Under the pieces are notes generated by a model, which did not search any database, had not been told where the DNA came from, and saw only the letters and a program-made list of their open reading frames with translations. DNA of 64,000 nt from Meira nashicola (lineage: Eukaryota; Basidiomycota; Exobasidiomycetes; Exobasidiales; Brachybasidiaceae), in contig BCJU01000001.1 in assembly GCA_001600355.1 (NCBI GenBank), positions 2,439,178 through 2,503,177 on the forward strand, in the 5' to 3' direction. Positions 20,513-31,588 of the stretch are shown here, one piece after another (within the stretch, counting starts at the first letter, position 1; each line of letters starts with the position of its first letter). Position numbers and translations under genes: made by a program.

Positions 20513-20693
20513 AATGAAACATGAGAATATAGTATCTACTGTAAATATCTTGCTAAAATAAGGTTGCTCAGATCAATTGTAAAAATGCATGCTGATACAC
20601 ACTTAAACATTGCCTGTAAATGTTTGAATAGAGATGCAGTCATAGGAATAAAAATACAAGGTTATACAAATGTTTGACATTTGAGCTTTTTGT

Positions 20694-21356
20694 CTAAGCA
20701 GAAAATTTACGTTTTGTAGACAATTCGTCTAAGAGAGCTTGCAATTTGTCGTCATCTTTTGGTGCAAGGCTGTCAAAGAGGATATCAAATTGTCAGAACA
20801 ATTGCATATTTTTGACAAGATCATAGCTTATACTCACGTAGGAATAAGAACTTTAGCTTCTTCGGCTCTTTCGATACTCAAATTTGCCAATTGAGCCATT
20901 TCAAAACGTGAGAGCAATAATCGTTTTTCGTCAATTATTTCTCCATTTTCGTCACCTTGTCTCTCAAAAGATGCATATTCGCGTAATTCATTTCTAATTT
21001 GTTCCACTGTACTTTCATCTTTAACACGATTAAACGTTTCACAATATTCAAAGCATTTCTTGAAAACAGGTAACGTCATCAAATCGCGATTCATCGGTTC
21101 GCCGTTTGCTCCTCTTTCCAACTCCCTTCTAAGTAAAAGATGAACTTCACTTATATTCAAAACTTCTCCTCCATTTTTCAATAATTCCTCTTCCTCAAAA
21201 TCTGTTGGAATAGAAATTGCGAATAAAATTCATTAGCAAATTTATGCTATAGATTTTCCATCATCTTACTTCATCTTTCTCACCTGCACCAAGCTTTCCC
21301 AAAGATGCATCCACCTCTTCTTCACGTCTATTCCTATGACGACGAGCGCGAGACAT
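20694..21356 (-). CDS. RPB4: RNA polymerase II subunit RPB4 (three exons)
   Basis: Exons in coding order are 21356-21284, 21201-20838 and 20769-20694. The introns are 82 and 68 nt, with GTGAG donors and CAG acceptors, and the phases fit. The 170-residue product reads LGKLGADFEEEELL across the first junction, then LNISEVHLLL, ELREYASF, FEMAQLANL and RAEEAKVLIPTLAPKDDD, and ends ELSTKRKFSA. This is the Rpb4 HRDC-like fold with its typical SEVH and AEEAKALIP motifs. Rpb4 pairs with Rpb7 in the Pol II stalk. The first exon encodes a short basic start (MSRARRHRNRREEE). Both small terminal exons are shorter than 80 nt and easily missed. Confidence 0.93.
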
Positions 21357-21688
21357 GATCGATAGCGCTCAGATGGTAGTCATATAGATCAAATAAGAGC
21401 ATTCATCCATTCCATTCTTGATCTACAAAACATGTCAATTTATGTGCATGATTAAATCGCGCCTTAATTCACGTGGATTTTATACTGTACGCTTGGAGTG
21501 CGTCGAGAGACCGTGCGCGAGGCAAGCTTCAGGAGTTTGATACACTACAGGCCCAGACAAGAACCACTCCTGAGAATATACAATTACGATCATCACCATC
21601 ATTGGCCTTACAAACCTCGCAGTGAATCGGCAAAAAAGCAGCAATCATTGTTGAATTTTACTCTCTTTTTCGTAAAGATTAGCCAAAG
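21357..21688. other. Divergent promoter region RPB4 / VMA5
   Basis: This 332 bp is shared promoter sequence. The short frame 21498-21716 overlaps the VMA5 start and has no recognisable product. Confidence 0.5.
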
Positions 21689-22864
21689 ATGCCGTCAGAT
21701 TTGGCATATTGGATGATCGCTGTGCCGATTCAGAGTAATGATCCACATCAGATGATGTCTTCATTATCCAAAATTTTACTCAAGGATAATTTGACCACAT
21801 CAAATGAACTTGGACCTTTAAGCCTTCCACCATTCAAAACCGGAACATTGGATTCTCTTATCAATTTGTCAGAAGAATTACCCAGAGTAGACAATCAATT
21901 TACACAAATCGTTGCAAAAATTGTGGATACATTGCGAAACTTGCTCAACAATGACGCAGATGCTTTAGGTCAACATATTCAAGTTAACGAGCAAAGTATT
22001 GATGATTATCTATTATCATGGTCTTGGAACGGACAGAGATACAGAACGGATAGAAGCATACGTGAAATCGTTGATACCCTTACCAAAGAAATCACTTCGA
22101 TCGATAACGTGATGAAGAACAAATTGAATAGCTATAATACCGCCAAAGGCCAATTACAACAGATACAAAGAAGGCGAAACGGTAATCTGTCCACTCGTGC
22201 TCTGGGGGATGTAGTGCATAGAAACGACATCGTTGATCCTAACTCGGAATATCTGGAAACATTGATCGTAGCCGTTCCCAATAACAATGTCAAAGATTGG
22301 CAATCTAGATATGAACGTCTAACGGACATGGTCGTACCAAGATCTTCGAACAAGCTTACTTCGGATGAAGAATATGCTTTGTTCAATGTTACTGTTTTCA
22401 AAAAAGTCAAAGAAGAATTTTCAAACAAATGCAGAGAAAATAAATTTGTCATTCGGGATTTCCGTTGGGAAGATAATCTTGCCGAACAGCAAAAAACTGA
22501 ATTGGATGAAGCAAATGTCTCGGAAAAGGAACTTTGGACTGAGCTTTTACGACTGGCACGAACGAATTTCAGTGAGGCATATATGGTATTGACGCATGTT
22601 AAAGTGATCAGAACATTTGTAGAAAGTGTATTACGATTTGGGTTACCGGCAGAGTATTTCGGCATTGTCGTCAAACCGAATCCGAAGAGGACGAAAGCGC
22701 TTTTGTCCTCATTGACTTCCCATTTCTCTTACCTTGAAGCACCTGGAAAGAAAGGAAAAGGAGGTTCATCCGGCAATGATGATGCACCAGGAGAGTATGC
22801 CGCTTACCTTGAACAGGAACAATATCCCTTCGTTCTAACAGAGCAATTCCTAGTAGCAGCATAG
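21689..22864 (+). CDS. VMA5: V-type ATPase subunit C
   Basis: The 391-residue protein matches the usual length of Vma5. Recognisable parts are the N-terminal YWMIAVPIQ, the central DYLLSWSWNGQRY and the C-terminal VESVLRFGLPAEYF. A short Gly/Lys-rich loop near residues 350-365 precedes the C-terminal YAAYLEQEQYPFVLTEQFL. Subunit C joins V1 to Vo in the proton pump that acidifies the vacuole and is released during reversible disassembly. The ATG at 21689 has A at -3 and gives the normal start. It is single-exon, divergent from RPB4 and convergent with the Q-rich ARID gene. Confidence 0.97.
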   Translation: MPSDLAYWMIAVPIQSNDPHQMMSSLSKILLKDNLTTSNELGPLSLPPFKTGTLDSLINLSEELPRVDNQFTQIVAKIVDTLRNLLNNDADALGQHIQVNEQSIDDYLLSWSWNGQRYRTDRSIREIVDTLTKEITSIDNVMKNKLNSYNTAKGQLQQIQRRRNGNLSTRALGDVVHRNDIVDPNSEYLETLIVAVPNNNVKDWQSRYERLTDMVVPRSSNKLTSDEEYALFNVTVFKKVKEEFSNKCRENKFVIRDFRWEDNLAEQQKTELDEANVSEKELWTELLRLARTNFSEAYMVLTHVKVIRTFVESVLRFGLPAEYFGIVVKPNPKRTKALLSSLTSHFSYLEAPGKKGKGGSSGNDDAPGEYAAYLEQEQYPFVLTEQFLVAA

Positions 22865-23455
22865 ATATACGTCTTGATAGCACCAATAAACTTGTACGCT
22901 CATATTTGAGTCCTTATCGTAGTCGAGATCTAAATCTATCAATTAATCATTCATCTTTCGCACATTGAGAAGTAAAACCAATTTTTAATCGTGATCGCTA
23001 CAAGAACAAATGAAGCACTACAAATGGATATGGAGACAAAATAGCAAAGTATTTGCTGAAGCGAGAGCGCTTTTTTGAGCATAGATTAAGAAGACAGAAG
23101 AAGAGAACTTTTCAAATTACTGAAAACGGGGAAATAAATGTGACCAAACTTGCGTATATTTGAAATCGATGAGGTATAAAGTCACCTTACGCTTACCAAA
23201 AAAATAAATCGAGAAAGAGCCATAGAACTTGAAAAGGTATAATAAAGCAGCTTTTAGATAAGAAAAAGAGTAGAGATAGATTCTTGTTGCGAGAAGTGAG
23301 AACCTTCCAAGCCGTATCGAGAATAAGTATTGAATAAGAGTTTTGATGAAAGCGTTTGCTGGATTTTGATACGATACAGATGTTCAGTTTAAAAAAAGGA
23401 AAGCAAGAGCAAAAGAAGCATTTTGTGGGAACGAGAAGAAGTCCTTATTGAAAGA
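22865..23455. other. Convergent intergenic gap, purine-rich
   Basis: This 591 bp between VMA5 and the Q-rich gene is rich in A and G on the plus strand (23080-23300). It probably holds two long 3' UTRs. No gene is seen. Confidence 0.45.
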
Positions 23456-26400
23456 TCAAGAGAGAATTGCCCACGGTCGACCATTAGAAGAGTCAAATTG
23501 TTGACCTAAGTCGTCAAAAGATTTGTCCCACCAGTCATCTTCGTCACCGCTCTTTCTCTTTTTTGCAGTCGGTGGCGTTTCAGTAGTAGTTGTTGCACCC
23601 AAACCGGTCAATTTCGATAATGCATCATTCACAGGGCTAGTAGAATTTGCAACCCCATTAGCCTGTTTGGAAATAATTCCATCTCCGTCTTCCTCGAAAG
23701 AATTTGTGAGAGTGGATCCGATGCCAGCACTAGCAGGACTGGGATCATTCCAGGACGACATATCCAAGCTAGTGTGAAGCAAGCGTTTGTTCATGCTCGA
23801 GGTAGTACTACTGCTTGCCCTTGAGCTATCAACGAGCTCGGGCGTGTCACCAAGAACGGAGGCAGATGATGAATGGGAGGTGGCCAGCAAGTTCTCCAAT
23901 TCCGTTTGCGGATCTTCAATAGCAGTCGAATCGGGCCCAAGTGCATCGGCATCAATGAAATCTAGCAAATCTATATCGACTTGAGCATCGGCTTGTTCGA
24001 GTGCATTTAGTGAGCCAGATGATTGGTTCATATCCACACCATTTAACATAGAGGTTGGTACATCAGTCGATGGCAAGCTGACATCGCCACCGGAATTATC
24101 CTGTTGTCCGAGCATCATCAGTAAAGATTCCATCGAATTACCGTCCGTCGGTATTGTTAAGGCCGGGGTGGGATTGTCGGCTTGAGACTGAGAAGCAGTA
24201 GAATTATTATTAGTGAACAAATCTTGCCAAGCTGATTCAGCAAATCCAGCAGGATCTTTGATGGCATTTGCGTTTTCGTTAACCATTGCATTCCAAGCTT
24301 GTTCTGCATTGGCGTCTTGAGCAGAAGCGATATTGGCTGCTTTCGCCGGTGTTTGCGCAGTTGCGGCTGGACTTGATCCCATCTTCACATCGGTGATCGA
24401 TCCAGGCGTAGCACCGGCGGTGGAAGAAGCAGGTTTAGCCGATTTGCCTTTCGCTGCACCTGCCTTAGCATCAACTGAAGTTTGACCGGAATCTTGACGA
24501 TTTTGCATAGATGCGCGCTTCTTACCACGCATGCTATTTCCTGCTCCACGTTTACCTTTGGCTCCTGTTGCGGCAGGCGTTGAAGTGGCTTCAGGTGATG
24601 CTTCATTCGGTGCTCCTGCTTTGGGAGATGTGTTGACTGTTGCAGCAGCCAAAGCGGGACTTGTGCCTGAATTCCCGTTGACACTTTTGCCTTTCTTTTG
24701 AGGAGGAGGTTTGAGATCTTCAACGCGCAACGGTCTTTTGATCATGGGCTGACCAGAGGGATCAGTCGTGAGATTTCCATCGTTCAGCATTTGTTGCTGT
24801 TGAAGTTGTTGCTGCTGCATCAACAAGTGCTGCTGTTGTTGTTGCTGTTGTTGCTGCTGCTGTTGCTGCATAAGACGAACTCTTTCGCCTTCTTTGTCCT
24901 TTTTGTATTCTTCAATGACAAAATTGGAAATGGTGGGATTGCTAGTGCGAACGTAGTGAATGCAACGGCTCATCTGCATCTTAAGCTTGTCCAGATCCGC
25001 TTTACGCAAGATGCACTGTCTACTTGGCAATAGGTCCAATTGATCCCGGAACATGTATGCCATAATCTTTAATCGTTTAGCTGGCTCTAGGTTATTTTGC
25101 ATTGCATAGAACACAGGCAAGAGAGCATTGACCGTATCCAACACCCATGTCAACTTTGACACTTCACTAAGAACTTCCTCTCGCTCAGCATCTGGCATAG
25201 TGGTGTTCAACGTCAACCTTGGTCTTGTTCTGCTTAGCTCTTCATCAATCCTAGCCATCACAGCCCTTGCTTCTTCCAACTGTTTCTGAGATACAGGAAT
25301 AAAGCGAGGTTGTTGGGAAACTCCTTGCGCGTTAGCTGCTTGTTGTTGAGCTGTCATGCCCGCTTGACCACTTTGATCACCTTGTTGAGCAGGGAACGGT
25401 GGTCGACCTGCAACATTATTCATTGCATTCAATTGTTGTTGCTGTTGAACATTGAATTGTTGTTGCTGTTGCTGCTGCTGCTGCTGCTGTTGCTGTTGCT
25501 GTTGACCAGGGAAATTTAAAGATTGCTGGGACTGTTGAGGCTGAAGGCTCTGTTGCATATTTTGTCCGTTCGGCATTAACTGTGCATTTTGAGCAAAGTT
25601 CGGAGGGAAATTCTGGCCTGGAATAGCATTTTGAAGAAGTTGATGCTGTTGTGGAAGGGCATTTCCGTTTGGCGTTTGTTGACCGCCAGGCTGTTGTTGT
25701 TGTTGTGCAAGCTTAACCTGTTGTTGTAGATGTAACATTTGCTGTTGACGGTAAGCAGCGGCAAACTTCTCTTGCGTTGTATTCATTTCAGCCAATTTCT
25801 CCGGTGGCAGGATCGGAGGTGCTCCAAGCGTAACAGGCCTGCCGTTCAAATTGATTGTCACTGAACCTGCTTGCATTGGTGGTCGCGGTCTTTGCGGTTG
25901 ATTGAGCTGACCTGGCTGCTGGGCTTGCTGTTGTTGTTGCTGCGGCTGTTGCGGTTGCGGCTGTTGTTGCTTTTGCTGTTGTTGTTGCAAATTCTGCATC
26001 ATAGCATTAGGAGTATTCGGAGGTCGCATACTAGACGTTTGCTGTTGCTGTTGTTGAGCAGCCTGTTGGCGGCTTGCTGCTTGTTGTTGTGCAACTTGAT
26101 ATTGATACTGCGCCGCTCTTTGATAGAAATCTTCAAATGGACCAAGTTGCGTGCGGAAAGTCATTTCAAGTTCTCTAGCTAATTCAAAGTACTTGGGATG
26201 ATTAGCCGCAGCTAAATCCAATTGCGATAAAATCGTTGGCCACATGTTTTTTCTTGTCACAGCTTCACTACCGCCTTGTGCTTGAACAGCTTGGAAGAAT
26301 CGAAACAGATCAACACGCTGACTGTTAACTACTGGTGAAGGTTGGAAAGGTAAGTTTCGTTGTGACATATGATCGCTCACAGCTCGCATAAATTGTTCCG

Positions 26401-26982
26401 GCTTCATTGCTAGCATTCCTGGCGGGCGAACATTGGCTTGACCAGCTTGCGCTTGTGCTTGTTGTATGGCTTGTTGTGGCTGTCCTTGCTGATTGGCCTG
26501 CTGCTGCATTCCCATTGCACCAGCAGGATTTCCGCCAATATGGGGAGACTGATTCAAAGTAGCGAACTGTTGTTGCTGCATGGGCGTTGGTGTCTTCTGC
26601 TGTGCAAAAGCCGGACTACCAAAAGCATTCGCATTACCAGGTCGAGGCGATGGTCTGGCTTGCATCTGCGGTGGAGGCCTTGGTTGTTGTGTCTGAGGAT
26701 TCGCTTGTTGTTGTTGTTGTTGCTGAGCTTGTTGCTGCTGTTGAGCTTGTATTTGAGCTGCAAATCGAGCCGTGATAGCTTCCTTCATTCGCTTTGCGTC
26801 ATTCACTTGTTTTTCTAATGATGCACGTTCATTTGCATCCGTGACAGAAGCCAACTTTGCTTCTTGATCAGCAATACGTGTTTCAAGAGCTTTGAAAATC
26901 TGTGCAGGCGTAGCAGATCCCTGCGGTCTCGCAGCAGCGTTGACACCAGGCTGTTGTGATTGTTGTGCTTGTGGTTGCTGTG

Positions 26983-27013
<31 letters not shown>

Positions 27014-28087
27014 TGGCTGTTGCTGTTGTACGGCTGATGGCATTTGTTGTGGCTGCTGAGTTGGTTGCTGTTGAGGACGAATTTGTTGCTGTTGTTGCAT
27101 TGCTTGTTCCATCATTTGTTGAGCAAACGGTGGACGAACTTGTTGAGCCTGCTGTTGAGCCTGTGGTTGTTGCGGCTGTCCTTGTTGGCCTGTTTGACCT
27201 TGAACTTGTTGCATCAATGCTGCAGCAATCTGTGGATTCAAGTTTGGATTCGTTCGATGTGCCTCTAGAATTGAGCGCAACGAACTTGCTTGACTAGCAG
27301 ATAATGTTCCATTACGTGCCATCTCAAAAGCTTGTTGAAGATTCGCCGGTGCTTGAACGGGCTTATTCGCTTCATGAGATGGTCCTGGCCGTACATTCTG
27401 TTGCATCTGCTGTTGCGGCTGTTGCATAGGCGGCTGTTGCTGTTGAGGCTGTTGAGGCTGCTGAGGCTGTTGTTGTAATTGCTGTTGTCTTGTCAAAGCT
27501 GCTGCCTGAGATGCCGCAGCTGCAGCTTGAGCTCCAGATATTGCTCCTGCCTGTTGCATGTTACTGAAGTTTCGCTGTGCACCGTTCGCCTGACCCATCA
27601 AATTGGGTGTCATCATTCCATTTCCAGAATTATTGTCTCCCATCATAGCGTTATTCGGTCGAAAAACTTGATTGAAGTTTGCCATATAATTCTGTTGAGG
27701 AGTTTGATGTTGTTGCACTTGTTGCTGAGGCTGTTGTTGTTGTTGCTGTTGCTGTTGCTGCGGCTGCTGTTGTTGTGGTTGGTGCTGTTGCTGCTGTTGC
27801 TGTTGCATGGCGGTCGCTTGTCCCGCTTGCCATTGCTGCATCATAACCCTCAGAAGATCGGGATTTACACCTGGCGGTAGCCCTTGACCACCAGCTTGGA
27901 TGTTATTAAGACCACCGGCACCGAATATCCCATTTGCTTGTTGGAATTGTTGAGGGACATTTTGTTGATTATTGGTCTGCGCTTGCTGCTGTTGCATAGG
28001 CTGTTGTTGTTGCTGCTGCTGTTGCTGCTGCTGCTGTTGTTGTTGTTGCTGGAAAGCACTGAAAAGATGTGCAAAGTTATTCGACAT
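23456..28087 (-). CDS. Glutamine-rich ARID-domain protein, SWI1-like chromatin remodelling subunit
   Basis: The 1543-residue single-exon protein has long glutamine tracts throughout the N-terminal two thirds. An ARID/BRIGHT DNA-binding domain lies at about residues 560-660 (PEQFMRAVSDHM, VDLFRFFQAVQAQGGSEAVT, MWPTILSQL). A conserved-looking helical block follows at about 930-1070 (LTWVLDTVNALLPVFYAM, ILRKADLDKLKMQMSRCIHYV), and the tail is Ser/Asp-rich and acidic, ending near DDWWDKSFDDLG. ARID plus poly-Q and an acidic tail fits fungal SWI1 of the SWI/SNF complex. I cannot identify the armadillo-like C-terminus of yeast Swi1, so the symbol is withheld. The ATG at 28087 is the first in frame. 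The glutamine tracts are encoded by mixed CAG/CAA and are probably length-variable. Confidence 0.72.
24829..24870 (-). repeat. CAG/CAA trinucleotide tract (poly-Gln) in the ARID gene
   Basis: About 14 consecutive Gln codons, mixed CAG and CAA, lie just after the conserved helical block. The tract is in frame, so unit gains and losses would keep the frame. Confidence 0.9.
25458..25505 (-). repeat. CAG/CAA trinucleotide tract (poly-Gln) in the ARID gene
   Basis: About 16 Gln codons in a row, with a core of pure CAG units near 25470-25490. This is a likely site of length variation. Confidence 0.9.
26983..27010 (-). repeat. Pure CAG microsatellite in the ARID gene
   Basis: About nine uninterrupted CAG units (CTG on the plus strand) encode Gln. 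It is the longest pure run I see in the window. Confidence 0.9.
28000..28050 (-). repeat. N-terminal poly-Gln tract of the ARID gene
   Basis: A mixed CAG/CAA run of about 17 codons begins roughly a dozen residues after the start Met, close to the protein N-terminus. Confidence 0.9.
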
Positions 28088-29182
28088 CTTGTATGACTTT
28101 TATTCTGTTGAACACAACTTCAAAAACTTTCCTCGTTGTTTAATGTAGCCTGATCTGGGTCTCTTCGGACGGCATATACACTTTATGACGCTTCGAACAC
28201 AGCCTTTCTCTACAATCGGTATATTTGTAGATTAGCGTACTCTTCCTTGTTGTTAAAACTTGAAATAGAATTTCTGGGTTGAGAAATAAAACGAATCCTA
28301 CAACATTAACTGGGAGATCGGAGTTGAGATTTTTACGTGAAGAGATGAATGACAATGATCAACAAGGCGATTAGTTTGAACACATCAAAGTGATGAAAAA
28401 AGCATCGCAATATCCTGCTTTAGATCAATGTTGGGATGGACAGATATCTGAGCTTTCGATAGAACGAAATTTGCATGTGCTGTCAAGGCCCAAACGTGCA
28501 TACAACCGCGCGGGCGAGTACTATAACGTAGATTGGGAGGATGGCCGAAATTGATTAAAGCGATCACAGAAGCGGTCCAACGAGCTGATAAATAGGCGAA
28601 CGAAGATCGACTGTTGCCGATATTCGTGACCGATTAGAAGGTGTTGAAATTGTGCTGCAAGTGAAACGCGTTTAAGATTGTCGATTGCAATCGCGATCCA
28701 AAGAGTTTTTTTTTATTAATGTTCTTAAACGGATAGCCGTTCAATAGAACAAATGAAGCTGAAAAGTGTTCCGACTGTTGCTCAGAAGCACTCTCTCAAT
28801 ATGATGAGGAGAAAAAAGAGGATGACAATGACAATCCAAAAATGCAAGTTTGACCAAAGGTGATTTTGCGTGCATATAGTCTAGCCAATTAATACACCTG
28901 TGTGTGTCTGTGCTAAAGCAGTTTAAAATTCATCTTTTGACGGATGGTATGTTTAAACTCAACTTAAGCGCAAGATGAGTAGACAAGAAAGAAAGACATG
29001 CGAAACGGGTGAAGAGCCTCAGACAGGCAAAATGCAAGTATTTCTTCTTTGCAGATGAATTGGGCGGAGGGGGAGTACAAAAACGGAGCGGCGTATTGAG
29101 ACAGAGGAAAAATAAGCATGCCTAAAGCGCGGGCATTTTTGCCCAGCACCCAATAGGAATGCATGTAGACAGATCAGACAGC

Positions 29183-29210
29183 TAGAAGACAGACAGTCAT
29201 CTGTCTTCTA
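29183..29210. repeat. Perfect 11-bp inverted repeat with 6-nt loop
   Basis: TAGAAGACAGA, six bases, then TCTGTCTTCTA. The arms match perfectly. It lies in the 2.9 kb gap and is not near a recognised stop codon. Confidence 0.9.
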
Positions 29211-30477
29211 TACCTACTTCGCGCGCGCTGCGCATCTTCTTCGATTTTACCCACACTGAAATTTCACCCAGAACCATGACGGTGATGGTATTAAAATTTA
29301 GGCCCTTGATTTTCTTATCACCTTCCAGAAGATTAGTCGGGGACCTGAAGATGATGAAGAGTCAGTCTCTAGAAAATTTTTGATAGATAGCATGGCCTTG
29401 AATTGGAGCTTAATTGTTTGGAAGATGAAACTGTTCCTTTTGTCTGTTCTTAATATGCATACAGAACGCGTGTCGATCAAGAAGGAAGGGCAAAAAGCAC
29501 GTAAATGTATGTCTAATATTCTTGCATTTCGGTACCTGCACATCACCATTGATCAGAAATTTATTTGTACGCGTTAGTATGATAAGGCGAGACACAAGGT
29601 TGCGTTGCATATTCTGATCCACTTGTTCTACGCTAATTTATTCTCCAAAACTTATAAAACAAAAAGATCAGATTGATTTTCAGCAATATACTTGATCATT
29701 TCTTCGTTCAAATAATCCTCCATTTCATCGCTCAAGAAAATTAACGTCGGCTTTATCTATTATTCGAGATCAAAAAATTAAACGAATAAACGGAACCAAA
29801 CGGCGCAGCAAAATGATACAGAAGAAGGGTCACACGCCATTGGAGCAGCACGCGTGCATGAATTTCATGCAAGGATTAGGGACAATGGGAAAGTGCAAGA
29901 AAAAAATCGTTCCTGGCGGTAGAACACTATTCTATTCTAGATCTATTCTGCGCAGGATCGAAGGGATCACGTTGCAGAATAATCTGAAAATTGAGATGAT
30001 GACGACTCGAAGATTAATCGAATTAATGAATTTGCTTGAATCTTGTCTTTTATGATAGAAATCAAGTCATCTTTACGAGCAATCAATAGTTGGGTGAAGT
30101 ACATACGAAGTGATTTAAAGGGTTTCATAATATGGTTTACTTCCGTCAAAGAACTCGAATGATCCTTTTCACTCCACCTTTCAGTTGAAAACCTTTTGAG
30201 GACTCCTATAAGGGTAGATACAATAATTCCTGCTTTCAATCATAATCTCTTTACCATCGCCATCGCAATCCTTTCAACTACTTGATCTACGAAGATACGC
30301 TAAAGGACAAATTCTAGCGTTAAGGTGTCTGACAAAAAAAAAGGTGGCGAATTGACGTGACCGAACTTGATTGCGCCAAAAAGCCCGAACGCCGCCTAAG
30401 CACCTTGTTGCAAAATTCCCGGTACCGTTCTTTTCGTAGATTTTATTTGTTCGAAAAGGTAAGAAAAAAAAAACCCG

Positions 30478-30489
30478 AGGGCTAGCCCT
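30478..30489. repeat. 12-bp perfect palindrome AGGGCTAGCCCT
   Basis: It lies about 0.5 kb upstream of the RRM gene, directly after an A-rich run. It could be a dimeric transcription-factor site; no function is shown. Confidence 0.6.
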
Positions 30490-31008
30490 TTAACGCGTCT
30501 CTATCTAGCATAATCATGTATGTATGTAGTAGCCTATGCTGCAGCATCTCAACATAAATGTCAAACCTGAGTTTTATCATTCCTTTACACATTCGTCATT
30601 ACAGTGAATGATTGACTATTTAGTCAACTTAGAAATTAATTGTCAATGGGCAACTAAGAAAGACTTTTAATTCTGAATGTGTAGATGTTATGTGAGTGTG
30701 CTTTGCAACTCTAGGTATTTAGAGAGCCGATTTTAGTCGCAAGGCATACATGTAATGAGGCGTTAGGCTTCATCTACTTTTATTGAAAGCGACGATCTAA
30801 TTTTCGAGATGTTTCAAAGTCAGTTCGAGCAGATTCAATGCAAAGAGAATGGAAGGGGCGCGAGAGCGCCGAACGCTAAATGACGCGAAACGCACAGACT
30901 TAAAGTGCAAGAAGAAATGCAAGTAAAAAGGAAAAGAGGATTCGGCGCTTTCTTCCTCTTACTCTACTTCCATCAAACAAATCGTGTCTTCAAGCAAGTA
31001 AATGCAGA

Positions 31009-31422
31009 ATGTCTAAACAACAGACAACGATTTACGTTAGTGGGTTATCTCCATCAACGACTGAAGATACACTTTTATCGGCATTTCAACCTTTTGGTGA
31101 AATTGTAGAAATTCATCTTCCAAAACATCGAAATACAACGACAAGTGGAGAGTCATCTTCTGTTCAATCAAGCAATCATAGAGGTTTTGGTTTTATCGTA
31201 TTTTCTTCCTCAGATGATGTTGAAGGAGCAATTGATAATATGCACCTTAACGAAATTGAAGGTCGAGTAATCACCGTTACGCCTGCTAAACCAATCAAAT
31301 CCGGCACTTCACTAAACAGCGCAGGCTTTGATTCTAGAAAACCTGTTTGGGAAGACGAAGAATGGATTAAACAGTATGGAGGCGGTCAAAATGATGTGAA
31401 TACAGAAACAACAACGACGTAA
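31009..31422 (+). CDS. RRM RNA-binding protein resembling the RRM half of cyclophilin E
   Basis: The 137-residue protein has one RRM: RNP2 at IYVSGL and RNP1 at HRGFGFIVF, with a Ser/Thr/Asn-rich loop between them. Past the RRM, the motif KPVWEDEEWIKQYGG closely resembles the linker RPVWSDDDWLKKFSG of cyclophilin E (PPIE/Cyp33) just before its peptidyl-prolyl isomerase domain. Here the frame stops after a short acidic/Thr tail, so no isomerase domain is present. Cyclophilin E is a spliceosome-associated protein, so a splicing role is a reasonable guess. No splice donor that would extend the frame is obvious near the stop. The ATG at 31009 is the first in frame. Confidence 0.8.
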   Translation: MSKQQTTIYVSGLSPSTTEDTLLSAFQPFGEIVEIHLPKHRNTTTSGESSSVQSSNHRGFGFIVFSSSDDVEGAIDNMHLNEIEGRVITVTPAKPIKSGTSLNSAGFDSRKPVWEDEEWIKQYGGGQNDVNTETTTT

Positions 31423-31588
31423 AGATCACCAATATCTCGAATCAATCAGTTCACCCGGATACCCGAATCATTGTACACTAGATCAAAATATGTATTACAA
31501 GGAATCAATGCTTAAAAAAAAAAAGTACAAGGTTTTGAGGTTACAAAATTAAATGTGATAGAATGTCCGTGTTCGCTGGGTTTGACCC

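Larger units (their letters stand above)
28088..31008. other. Large gene-poor interval (about 2.9 kb)
   Basis: This is the longest stretch without a recognised gene. It lies between the divergent starts of the Q-rich ARID gene and the RRM gene. Every open frame is short (80-90 codons at most, for example 29813-30055) and shows no known domain. I tried joining frames across GT-AG boundaries and found nothing convincing, and no tRNA B-box. It contains a perfect hairpin at 29183-29210, a 12-bp palindrome at 30478-30489 and an inverted repeat at 30857-30870. It may be an extended regulatory region, long 5' UTRs, or an unannotated non-coding RNA. Confidence 0.5.

Noticed and set aside
26438..27297. 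Leu/Val-rich plus-strand frames opposite the Q-rich gene, looking like membrane proteins
   Set aside because: They are the complement of CAG/CAA repeats, which read as Leu, Val or Ala runs in other frames.
29813..30055. 80-codon frame in the gene-poor interval
   Set aside because: No signal peptide, domain or splice extension; composition looks like random A/T-rich sequence.
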